DNA of 64,000 bases. It comes from Epithemia pelagica. Its lineage: Eukaryota; Bacillariophyta; Bacillariophyceae; Surirellales; Surirellaceae. Made by a program: the position numbers and the translations under genes. The stretch is from NCBI GenBank assembly GCA_946965045.2, contig OX337228.1, positions 6,634,001 to 6,698,000 on the forward strand. Reading direction: 5' to 3'. Below are positions 35,201 to 46,800 of the stretch, one piece after another (positions within the stretch are counted from its first letter, which is position 1; each line of letters starts with the position of its first letter). The notes below the pieces were generated by a model that saw only the letters and a list, made by a program, of their open reading frames with translations, did not search any database and had not been told where the DNA came from.

Positions 35201-38200
35201 GTCCAGAGCTATGTGAACCGATTGTTGGACGTGCGCATTCAAAAGTGGGTCATGTTCAGTGCAGCCTGGAACGAAATCATTGACCATTTCCGCACTGAAG
35301 ATATTGTGTCCAATGCTGAAAGTGACAATCTCAAATTTAGCCAATTCGATGGTTTTAGCCAGGCCATTTATCTCCCTGTTTTCCAGACGGCAGGTGTCAT
35401 TGAGAACGTCCTGTCGGAGCTTGAGAGACCTACTGACGAATATCGGGACCCACGCACTGGGGGCTTTTCTGATGAAGGCTTCTTCAAACCGATCAACAAC
35501 CACATCACGATGCACACAGCTGTCACTGAGATTTGGGACCTGGGAAGCTACTTCTTCCTACAGGTATTTGGTTCCATCCATAGTGCCGATGTCAACACAA
35601 TCACTTTGCTGATCGGAAAATGGTTCGAGAATGGGCAAGCGACAAGCAAGCTCCGCATGGAGTCTGCTCGAAAAGCTTTCACAGATCTCAGTGGAGCTGT
35701 GAGCCTTTTGCACAAAGGTCTCGCGAAAAGAAAACGAGCACCCAAGACGGCCCCTTCAAGTAGCGAATCTAAAGCGAAAATGACCAGTTCAACAAAGGGG
35801 TCGACGGGCATGAAAAAGTCGATGAGGCGTGTCGTTAGTGCCGGATCACTCAGCAGCTTAGAAAAGGATGTGAAGCCCTTAGAGCCCAGTATACCCAACT
35901 TCGTCGAAAGAAAGCAACAGCAACCAGCGCAGACTGAGATTCTCGATGCACTTCGTGACCAAGTAAGAGACAAACTGCGAAATTTCGTACATTCCATCAA
36001 GAATTTGCTGAAGAGCATGGACATTGACCCAGAAACGAGAGACGTACATGATCGTTTGACGTTCTTGGCCAGCATGGAGAATGGATTCTTCTGGGACGAC
36101 AAGTACGCGTCGGATCAGTTGGATGAGATTGCGAAAAGCAGGAATTTCAACGCCGTTCTTAAGAAAATGCATGGTCTCCTTTGTATGCATCCAGACGATG
36201 TCGAACCGAAGTCGAAGGAAGTAAAGCGTCGACTGACGTACTTTGTGAACTCTCTGTTCATGGACATGCCTGAAGCCCCGTCAATTCATGATATGTTTTC
36301 GTGGAATGTATTAACGCCCTACTACTCTGAAGATGTCACGTACAGTAAGAATGATCTTGAAGAGCGTTCAGATGCCCTGGGAGTGTCAACCCTTTTGTAT
36401 TTGCAGACTTTATACAAAGCAGACTGGGCGAATTTCCTTGAGCGACTCAACATAAAGGACGATGAAGACAAGATCTGGTCAAGCAAATACGTCGACGAGA
36501 CACGCCGTTGGGCAAGCATTCGTGCTCAAACGCTCTCACGCACAGTAAACGGTATGATGTATTGTGAAAAGGCACTCCGGCTTCTGGCAAACCTCGAGCG
36601 GCTCGATGAAGACACGACAGACGACCTTCTTTGCGAAAAGTTTGGGTATGTTGTGTCATGCCAAGTCTACGGAAACATGAAGAGAAACCAAGACTCGAAA
36701 GCGGATGACATCGAAGCTCTCATGCACCGTTTCCCGCATTTGCGAATCGCGTACATTGACAATGTAAGAATAAACCGTTCCGGAGCGTCCGTGTTCTATT
36801 CCGTCCTGGTAAAGAGCGACGGAAAAGGATCTATCAAAGAGATTTACCGCGTGCGTCTCCCAGGCAATCCGATGATTGGTGAAGGGAAACCTGAAAACCA
36901 GAACCATGCCATGATCTTCACTCGAGGAGAGTTTGTTCAAACAATCGATATGAACCAGGAAGGATACTTTGAAGAAGCCTTGAAGATGCGAAACTGTTTG
37001 CAAGAGTTCGCGAAACGAGAGGGGCCGCTTCCCACCACGATCCTGGGTCTTCGCGAGCACATTTTCACTGGAAGTGTCAGCTCATTGGCCAACTACATGG
37101 CGTTGCAAGAAATATCCTTTGTGACATTGGGTCAACGTGTGCTTACTCGTCCATTGCACATACGTCTCCACTATGGTCATCCTGATATATTTGACAAACT
37201 GTTTTTCATCACAAGAGGAGGAGTCAGTAAAGCATCCAAAGGTATCAATCTTTCCGAAGATATTTTCGCTGGATACAGTAACGTCATTCGGGGTGGAACT
37301 GTCGGTTTCAAAGAATATGTCCAAGTCGGAAAAGGTCGTGATGTTGGTATGAGTCAGATCTACAAATTCGAAGCGAAATTGAGTCAAGGAGCCGGAGAAC
37401 AAAGTCTTTCTCGAGATGTTTACCGAATGTGCCATCGTTTGGATTTCTTCCGATTGAACTCGTTCTACTACGGAGGTATTGGACATTACTTCTCAAATGT
37501 TCTCACGATTTTCACGGTGTACATTGTTGTGTATTTGATGGCGGCCCTCGCTGTGTTTGAGCTTGAACGAATTGGTACCCGAAACATTACTCCCATGGGA
37601 ACTATTCAGATGCTTCTTGGTGGCCTTGGTCTACTGCAGACAATCCCTCTGTTCGCCACGCTCGGTGTGGAACGCGGCTGGTGGGCTAGTATTCAAGAAA
37701 TTTTCTTGGTGTTTGTAACGGGTGGTCCTCTTCATTTCATGTTCCACATCCAAACCAAGGCTACGTACATGGCACAAACCATTTTCGTGGGCGGAGCAAA
37801 GTACCGACCAACTGGTCGTGGCTTTGTAACGCAGCACACTCCGTTCGACGAACAGTTTCGCTTCTTTGCCAGTAGCCATCTATACCTTGGCGTCGAGCTT
37901 GCGGCTGGTTTGATCCTTGTTGCGATATACACCGATGCAGGGCAGTATTTCGGGCGAACATGGTCTCTGTGGTTAGCTTCTATGTCTTTCCTTACAAGTC
38001 CTTTTTGGTTCAACCCTCTCACGTTTGAGTGGCGAGTTGTCCTGGAAGATTACAACATTTGGCTCAAGTGGATCCTTGGAAGTACCGGAGGAGCCTCAAA
38101 GAGCTGGTCTATGTGGTGGAACGAGGAAAACGCCTTCTATAAAGGTATGCCTTTGTGGTCAAAGGTGTTCTATTTCATGAAGGCGGTCCTTTTCGTCTTA

Positions 38201-39121
38201 CTGGGCGAAGGTATCCGTCGATCAAGCCTTTTCCGATCTGACGTTGGTCTGTACCACCCCATGTTCCGTATTGGACATGTTCTTATCGCCGTTGTTGTCC
38301 TGGCGTTTATTGGCCGCCTCTTCTCTGCCAGTGAACGCTCCATTCCGTACCCTGTCCGACGCACTATTGGTATTTTGCTCTTTGTTGGTCTTGGAGCTGG
38401 TGCGGTGACTCTTGTTGTGGAAGACACCAACTTTATTCGTTACGCCATTGCGGCATACTACTACATTGCAGCCGTTGCGCTGGTTGGTTTGTTGAGTGGT
38501 GTCAAAGCTGTCAAGAACTTTTACCTGGTCCATGACGTTGTTTGCGCGCACATTATCTTCATTCCACTCGTTGTATTGGCTGCCCTTCAACTCCCTGGTA
38601 TGATTCAAACCTGGCTTTTGTACCACAATGCTTTGTCCACCGACGTGGTCGTTTCGGATATCTTACGGTACGCCCGAAAGTCTCAAGAATCTGGTGCCGC
38701 CGGTGGTGATAGTAACACCGATGACCTGTTGGAGCAGATTTCCGAATTGAGGAAGCTGGTCCAGCGGCAAGAACAAATGCTTGGCAAGGCGGGACTGTTT
38801 GCCGATGCCGAAAACCAACCCATGAGTTCTATCATGTCATCTACGGGCGTGGGACCTGCCGCGTCTCAGTCGACTGGGGTTGCAGGTAGAAATCAGCCTC
38901 TCCGAGTGACACCCCCAGAACCTGTCCGATCTCTCAGCATGTCTGGCTTGGATGTGTGGGGCAACATGGCTTTGGGTGATGTCCGTGCCGAGGATATGGG
39001 ACAACAACAACTCTCGGGCGGCAACAGTGTGCCAGTACAGAGCCAGCTGTCGTCGGCGGGTGGTGGTGGCAGTGACTTTTCGTTTAGTCAACCCGAAGTC
39101 ATGCCACCAAGATATTCATGA
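32260..39121 (+). CDS. 1,3-beta-glucan synthase, GT48 (FKS/callose synthase family)
   Basis: Large membrane enzyme that polymerises UDP-glucose into beta-1,3-glucan; in diatoms the GT48 enzyme is associated with chrysolaminarin storage glucan. Exons 32260-32441, 32534-32863, 32958-33903 and 34001-39121 (introns 92, 94, 97 bp) give 2,192 residues. The first ATG is 32260; the frame continues 3 codons upstream from a TTG only. Exons 1-3 encode a first membrane bundle, then the FKS1 N-terminal domain (YNMFDPANLPPRLAEYANM, LFFCIWGEASNLRHMPECLW). Exon 4 has a second bundle and the glucan synthase domain (from about residue 1400), with RIAYIDNVRINRSG, RLPGNPMIGEGKPENQNHA, GLREHIFTGSVSSLA, RPLHIRLHYGHPDIFDKLFF and ALQEISFVTLGQR. 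The last ~140 residues after the last helices are cytoplasmic and Gln/Ser/Gly-rich. Introns are confined to the first quarter of the gene. Confidence 0.93.
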
Positions 39122-40136
39122 TGGAATTAACGAAAGAAATATCAATGTCGCTGCGAGGATGACAATGATTGAAATCAATATACATGGGTCCAATTATGGA
39201 CCATACGAGCTGTCATCCCGTTCTTGTCTCGAACATAGTGTCGAAGTGACCCTGCCCTAATACGCTAAGCAGGGTGAGTAATTCTTTGTAATAGGTTAAC
39301 GACTTTATGCATTCTACCTACCTCGCCTTTTGATGAAACGAAGTATTATAGCCTACACTCCTCTAGTAATTGGCCGACGTCTAGAACAAGGGTCGCCACC
39401 ATCAGTCTCTGGGAGTTTGGACGTATCCCTAACTTTCCTTGACCTCGGCTTGGAGGTGATTGCACCATCACATGTAAATGGCTTCTGTTACCCAGCCCAA
39501 AGCATCTTCAAAGCAGGCGTTCAAGGCCGTGGAGAAGGCCTTTTCGGCCACGGTGGCAACAAAAGGGAGACAAAGATGGCGGACTGCGTGATTACTTTCT
39601 TGGACAACAGGAATTATGAGCTGTATGGAAGCGAATTTTGTCCATGCCTCTACCACCATTCGTCGAGAGCGAGACCTATTATATAGAGACACCTACCTAC
39701 CTAGATCGGCAGTTTGTTTGTGGACCATGGTCCAGGACCACTGCCAATGGTGCCGTGTGTCTTTCAACGGATCGAAAAGAGAGCAGATGCGACACAAAAG
39801 TGTGGTCCAGTCACCAAAATTTGCAAAAAAGGTGGGGGTATCAAACGAAACACACACACACGACTCTTTTCGTGATGAGACTACATACATGTGTGGAAAA
39901 GGAACAACAGTTATGTTTTTTTATAGTAAAAAATAGTGCCGATCGGAGAATCTCTATTATAAGAGGAATGGTTTGTGTCATGAGTTGATAGTGGTAACAG
40001 ATTGCGAGTGTAGCGTGGCATGGGAGAGGGAGCAATGGCTGTAACAGTGCCAAGGCTTTTGAATGGTACAAATGAAACAGAGCGGGATAGTAACACACAG
40101 TAACAAACGATACTAGGTAGTAGACGTAGTATCGTG
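39122..40136. other. Convergent 3' intergenic region
   Basis: About 1 kb between glucan synthase (plus) and cyclin (minus). Holds ACCTACCTACCTAG (39691-39704) and TACTAGGTAGTAG (40111-40123). No gene was recognised. Confidence 0.45.
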
Positions 40137-41285
40137 TTACCAACTCCCATTTCTCAGTTTCGTCGAATGTGTAGAGCCGCCAAATTCCGAAGCGGAATGG
40201 CATGGCTTGGCCACCGAGACGGGTGACAATGTGGTCTTCTTGACAAAGATATTAGCTTGTCGTTCTTCTTCCAAAGCTCTTTGCTCGTGGGCGTGTTCCG
40301 TGTGCAAGGCACTTTCCTCACTGCGCTCATACAACTCCCAAAGTCGATTCCGGGCAGTCGCCAAGTCAGCTTGCAAGGAGGACTGTGGGTGAAGCATAGG
40401 GCCAACGGCGCACAAGACCTCATTGGCCACAGGGTTGTCATGACCAAACATGCCTTCCAAAGCATTCAAGATGGATGCCAGTGCGATGGTACTTGGCTTC
40501 ATGGTGATGAAGAAGTAATCACAGACAGCAAGCTCTGAGAAAAAGGAAGCCACATCATAAATGTCGTCGCACTCCGCAAAGGACAGCTTGACTGTCTTGT
40601 GGTTGTTGCAGCTGATACTACAAAAGAAGTGATCCAACATGAGCGAGCAAAAGGCAATCGCTGTTGGTGGATGCAACTTCCATGAAAGGGAACGTAGAAT
40701 ATGTTCTTCCATTTCGCAAACATCGGCCATGTCAAACTCGCCTCGACTCAAGTCACTGAGAATGCCCAAATCGGCCAACTTGCAAGGATATAATAGCTTG
40801 ACGGCCAAATGCAAGGTGGTAGTGGCGGCCAACTTGAAACTGGTTCGGTCGCATCGACAAGTGGCGAGAAAGCGATCCAAAAAGGACAAGGACACGGCTA
40901 CCACTTCTCGGTCAATCCGGAAATAATCCACAACTCGAAACGACCATTCGACAATTTGTTCGCGGCAGTACTCGTCGATGCGACTGTTCCCCACTGCCGC
41001 ATGTCGAGCTGCCGCAGACAATTCTGGCTTCTTCAAGAGTTGGTAGACACTTTGTTGCCAGGATGTCATGCTTAGATAGTCGGCGCAGGCATAGGATCCC
41101 CCCCATTCCTGACGCACCATGGCGCGAATGTTGTCGGCCAACTCCTCCCGCTCAATCGCCATGGGATCTTCGTTGTCGTCCTCCTCCATGTCCATACGGC
41201 GTGTCGCGCCATTTCTATTGCTGGGTGGCAATCGCAGGCGATTGGGAAACTGCCGATGACGCTTGGACCGACGTCGTGGGTTCAT
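40137..41285 (-). CDS. Cyclin, diatom-specific (dsCYC)-like
   Basis: Single exon of 382 residues. The N-terminal cyclin box at about 104-205 shows REQIVEWSFRVVDYFRIDREVVAVSLSFLDRFL, followed by the helices LAATTTLHLAVKLLYPC and FDMADVCEMEEHILRSLSWKLHPPTA. A second box-like half follows (FCSLMLDHFF...ELAVCDYFFITMKPSTIALASILNAL). Cyclins of this shape, with the IDEYCREQIVEW start and two Cys-rich helices, occur in a diatom-expanded group (dsCYCs) whose members respond to light, nutrients or the G1 checkpoint; which member this is cannot be told. No B-type destruction box is obvious. The upstream frame is open to about 41426 but the ATG at 41285 (MNPRRRSKR) gives the best start. It is divergent from condensin CAP-D3 across 2.5 kb. 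Confidence 0.85.
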   Translation of the reverse strand: MNPRRRSKRHRQFPNRLRLPPSNRNGATRRMDMEEDDNEDPMAIEREELADNIRAMVRQEWGGSYACADYLSMTSWQQSVYQLLKKPELSAAARHAAVGNSRIDEYCREQIVEWSFRVVDYFRIDREVVAVSLSFLDRFLATCRCDRTSFKLAATTTLHLAVKLLYPCKLADLGILSDLSRGEFDMADVCEMEEHILRSLSWKLHPPTAIAFCSLMLDHFFCSISCNNHKTVKLSFAECDDIYDVASFFSELAVCDYFFITMKPSTIALASILNALEGMFGHDNPVANEVLCAVGPMLHPQSSLQADLATARNRLWELYERSEESALHTEHAHEQRALEEERQANIFVKKTTLSPVSVAKPCHSASEFGGSTHSTKLRNGSW

Positions 41286-43808
41286 GGTGAGTTTCAATAT
41301 CATACTGTTGTGTGGTGGTGAGGCTCCGGAAAAGGATCTGGTGATGGTTCGTCGTTCGAGAACTGTACAAGGAAAAGTGAAATGTGCGTCTCCACGCACT
41401 CGGAAATTTGTGTGTGACAGCCGCACGCGTTCTCAGACACCGATCGAGGCGAGCAACAAGATGTGGCCCACACTTTGACAACTCTCAACACACAACAACA
41501 ACAACAATCAACAATAGCAACACTCGAGTCGAAACACTTTGGAGTTGTGGTTTTTAATGAGACAAAGGTGATGGAAGGGTCTCTCTCTGTCTGTGTGTTC
41601 GACTTCCAACACACCAAACCGAAAAATATGAGACCAGTCATTGACCGAACCGTGTGGATGTGTGTAGGATGAGAAACCAAACCGTGTATGTGTGACGGGG
41701 ATCTGACACTGGACTACTGTACCGTGTGACAGCGCCGGTACTGCTCGTGATGTGGTGAGTCTTTTGTTGAGGCGAAGGCAACAATTAGGCGGCAGTCTGG
41801 AAAAATTTGTGGCCGCGCCTCGCGCCAAAAGAATCAAGAGCAAACGAAAAAGACATCCGATGCCCGACGGGCGTGCTGAAAACCAATCCACAACCTACAT
41901 GTATGGTGATGGGAATTCGACGAATTTTTCGAGCTCTTAAGTACGGACTGTCACAGAAGACAATCCTGATTTAACCCGCTTTTTTGTCGTACGCCAGCCT
42001 CGTCACAAAAGTCTCGTTCCCACGACTGTCGATCTGCTAAGACTGTGAGAAGGGCTCACTAATATTAGTTGGAATGCCCCTATTTTGGGGGATGAATCCT
42101 CAGTCTCCCAACGCAATACAAGATCGATTTTCCTAAGTGCACTTATTTTTCGGAAGGAGACATACACTGTTGTGGGGCGCATCGCACGATCCCCCATGCC
42201 ACGATCGAAATTTCCATCGCTTTCAACTTTGGTAGTCGCGGGGAGGACCTTCCCGCACAGGAACCCACATGGCAGTTCGTATGAACCAAAGTGTGGGTTT
42301 CCCCGTGTGAGTGGGAGTCCTTCCAATTGGATGGACTCGTTTCGAATTCGCGCGCTCTAGGAAGTGCTCGGAGCAGCCTTCCGGCCGTTTGCTATTGGCC
42401 ACCGGCAGACGATTTTGGGTTGCTCGTTGCTCCACAAAATCGGGATGTGGTATTGCCCCCACACCAAACTTTGAACTGGACTCTATGGTTGGAGAGTACT
42501 AGAGAAAATTTCATCCAAAATTTGGGTTCCTTCTTACTTTGGGAGACTCACCATCTCCATCTCTCCAATCTCCATGTGTCTACACGACGCTTTTGGGGAG
42601 AGCATGATGTGGCCGGCCTGCGAGGAGTGCGAGCTACTCCCATTCTCTTTTCTGTATGTGGAGAGCAGTGCTGGCGACCGACTCTCTAATGGTCATTGTA
42701 TCTTGTGTATCCTGTCATTCGGAATCAGTATTGTCATTTGTTCGTGCAAAGAACCGCAAATGACGAGCGAAATTTCGAGATCAAATGGGAACCTCCTTTT
42801 GGAACGAACTCGTATCGTATGCTCCTTGCACGTGCAGACTGCCTTTTCGCACCCAATGGGAACAGGGTCAATGACCAAAAGCCATTGTGTCTCCTCTGTT
42901 TATGGACCAGAGCATCCTCCGAGAACTCTTGGTGTGATGGAACGACTCAAACGTGTGTTGCGGATTGCGCAAGCAAAGCTTGTGTGTCGAACAGAACCTG
43001 TCGTTGTTGGGTTGTCGTCCAAGTGTGTGTCGAACAACGAAACTCCACCAAACTTCTTCTTCTCGTCACTGGTCCAACCGTATGCCATGTCGTCATTCAT
43101 CGTGTTGGACTCTTCTCGTTTGGAGGCTGCCGGAATCGATTGTCATTCTGCCTTACTACAATACTTACACATGGATGGAACACCCGATATCCAATGCTTC
43201 GTTCCATCCTTGTCACATCCAACGTCCCATGTAGGAGCACTAGTGCGACGAAGCAACCAGCTCTTGTGTGGTGTGTCTACCTAGTAGAAGCTCCGTAGAG
43301 TGCAATTCCGTATCGTCCATTCGCACCGCCCATGGTTTTCTTGTGTCCATTGCATTCATGCGGCGTTGGGTGGTTCTGATTTCTGATCCCCTTCCATTTT
43401 GATCCTGATCCTGTGGATGGTCTTGATCTTGGTGATGTCTCAGTCGCACGAATATCGGCCCTCGGTCGAGACGAGTCACGAGCGACCCAATCGAGGAGCG
43501 TTTGAACTTGCGCGCCCACGCGAGGCGGCCCGGTTTTCCCTCCATCACAATCCCACAACCCGGATCCGGATTCCGGATGGACATGTGGACTTTTCACATT
43601 CGAGACGACAAAGAAGGAGGTATTGGTTTGGCCATTATTGTTTGGGGCCCTCACTGTTTTCTTGTGTCTCGTTCCACCGTAGTATTCAAGTGTCGCTCTC
43701 GTTCCCACCCGCGAGATTGAGAATCCAACAACGAAACACACAAGGCAAGGCGCCACTTTCCAACGACAAGCACAACCAGAAAGAAACCAAAAAGAGAGAC
43801 ACACTACT
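41286..43808. promoter_or_regulatory. Long divergent intergenic region, cyclin / CAP-D3
   Basis: 2.5 kb between a cyclin and a condensin subunit gene transcribed apart. A plus-strand open frame at 42574-43284 (236 codons) has no recognisable domain and is Cys/Ser-rich with no typical codon pattern; I do not call it a gene. A CAACAACAACAA patch lies near 41490. Both promoters must lie here; no named motif is claimed. Confidence 0.45.
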
Positions 43809-46800
43809 ATGGAGGACGAGCAGCCGCACGATTTGGGCGTGTGGATTCAAGAGCTCGTGGCCTTGGAGCACGACGACTGTGATACCGACAGCCATGACAA
43901 CGACTCTTTGTCGTTGAGTTCGTCAAGAAAGGACCGTTCCGCACAGGCGGTGGATTTGTGCCACAAAATTTCCCATCGATTGGCGAGCTTGATGGACCAG
44001 CAAAACGAGGAGGAGGAGTTTGATGACGACGGGGATGATGGCTTTGAGAACGAGGATCCAGACGACTCTTCACCAGTTGGTCGTCGTCATGGTGATCGTC
44101 GTCGTTGGTCCACGGCTTCCACGGCCACATCGTTGTCTTGTCGATCGTCGCTACTGGAACAAGGCATTTCTTTGCGCGCCGTCTTGGGTGCAGCGTCCTT
44201 TCAAGACCGGACGCGATTGCTCCAGGTCTTGACGCAGTGCATGTCGTCCTGGTCGTCATCGTACCACCAACGACCACCCTCCCTGGACCATGACACGGAC
44301 CACCACAACGACAACGACACGGACGACCACCACCAAGACACCACGGACCAGGACGACCATGCTCCTCCTCCTTTTGCTGCTGCCTTGGCGGCGGCACACA
44401 CGTGGTGTCAATTGATTGTCTTGCCCGGTGCGCTCGGTTCGGGTTTGGTCTCCCAACACGTGTCCTTTGTCACCTTGGTCCAAGTGTTGAAGCACTGGCG
44501 CCGTCACGTCTTGTCGTCGTCATTGGAAGCTTCCCACAAGGACCCGCCCACCAAGAACAAGGAGAAAACAAACGCGAAAAAGACGAACCACAAGAACAAG
44601 AAGCCGGTGAGTGAGACAGAGGAGGAACCAGACACGGAACAACAAGAACCAGAGCAACCACACTTGTCCGACGACATGATCCACCAGGGCTTGATGGTGG
44701 GCCAGGCCGTGGCGTCGATTCCCTTGCACCAAGCTGAATTTCCCACGTGGTCCAGTGCCGCACGGGAACGCATCTGGGAGGCGGTGGCCCTTGTCTTGAG
44801 CGTGGCAGCCGCCATGGTCCAAACCAACCACAAGAACCACAAGAACCACGACGACGATGCGTTGGCCGAATCGGTCCTGGAACAAACGTCCCATGCCTTG
44901 GCCACGGGCTTGCACGTCATGGCAAATACCGGAACGACCCACCACTTGGAGGATGAACCAACCACAACCACGGTCCACATGGCCAATGGCGCACCGGCGC
45001 CCCACCCGCTGCATGAAACCACGGTGCACTTGTTGCGGGCCCTGGAACCCTTGGTGGAACCGGCTCACACCCTGTGGAACACGGCTGGTAGTAGTAGTAG
45101 TAGTGGCGGCGACTCGGACATACCACCCTCGTGCCGTGGCGCCATGCTCGATGCGGCCCGTCACGTCTTGGTCACCCTCCTCGACGACACGACGGCCCAC
45201 CACCTCGTGTCGTCCCCCCTTCTTCCCAATCACCACCACAATCACACCAGGAAGGAACAGGAGTCCAGCCCAGCTGGACAGCAAACTCAAGCCCAACGAC
45301 GCGATTCCTCCTCCTCCACGCCGCAACCATTGGTGGACCATTCCGGCAGCAACACTCCAATTCGTACCACGACCCCGGGGTCCAGTACTAGTAGCAGCTT
45401 GCGGCCGACACCGGTCAAGCTCAAGACACCACCGCCCTCATCCTCCTGGCGGCGTACGTCCTCGTTTGGTACCACCACCACCACCACTCCCCACGAACCA
45501 GCACCAGCACAAGCCACCGACTCGTCCTCCTCGTATCCCTCCCGCCCCATTGGAGTGGCCTGGGTGGGATTTTTGCAACGCTTGGTGAGTTGCGTCGCAC
45601 CCGCGCACAATACCAAGGCCCATCGCACCATGGTGGTGGATTCCCTGGGTCGGTTGCTGCCCCATTTGCCACCCGCCGTGGAACAAGGACAATTGCTGGC
45701 GTACCTTTATGACATGACCCAGTCGGCCCTCGTCCCGCATCGGCACGTGGCGGTCGAACTGTTGGCCCGTATTTGGACGCAACCCTGGCTCTGGCAACTG
45801 GCCGATACAAGTAGTAGTAGTACGAGTCGTACCAACAACAACGACAACAACGACAACAACGACAACAACGACGACGACACTCGGGAGGAATCCTCGTCGT
45901 CCTGGACCCCCGTTCGTCCTACGACGACGACCACGGTGCCACCCCGTTCGTGTTTGAAATCGACCCGCCCTCCAGACGACCACAAGGACAATGACAACAA
46001 GGACAAGACTCCACGACGGGTGGCGTTTGACCCGGCACCGTGCCCCACCGTCGTGCTTCCCTCCAACTCCAACAACAACACCACTACCAATCCCAATCCC
46101 AAGGCCTCCCCCGCAAGTCTCTTGCAGGCTCTTCTGGGCCGGTTGGAGGACGTCAATGTTTCGACGCGGCAAGCGGCCTTGGTCGCGGTGGCTCAATTGA
46201 CGGACCAAGTCCAAGACATGCTCCACGAGTTGAATCAACTCCAGATATCCATCAAGGAGCGACAAGGACAAGAGGGCGACAGTGACCTAGACCAAGAAGC
46301 ATATCGCACCAACAATCAAGCCAAGCAAATGGCGCTTTGGAAAATTATCAAAACCTTTAATCTCCACGTCCCTTGGTTGATCCAGACCGCGCGACGCTTG
46401 GTGGACGACGACACCATGGGCGCTCGGGTTCGCAAGGAGGCGGTGCACACCTTGGGACACGTCTTGGTCTGGCATGTCTCGTCTCCCGCACCCACGGCCG
46501 ACTTTTATCCCCAGGAAATTCCCACCAGTCTCGTCACCCCGGCCGATGTGCACCGCTTGGCGCAGGGCTGTCAAGAGGAAGCCGTGGCTCCTCGCAAGGC
46601 ATCGGCCGTGGCCTTGACACGGCTCTTTCAAGCCGTATGCTGTCACAATCGTCATTGTGTGTGTCCCATTTGGTGTGGACGATTCGTGTCCGAATGGACC
46701 TCTTCCGTCCTGCCCTTGACGCTCAGCCCGGATAACAGTGTCGCCACCAAAGCTGTCGAACTCGTGCAGGAACTGGTTCTCACCCCCTTATTGCTCCATC

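Noticed and set aside
42574-43284. 236-codon plus-strand frame in the cyclin/CAP-D3 spacer
   Set aside because: No recognisable domain and an unusually Cys/Ser-rich make-up; overlapping frames of similar length are also open.
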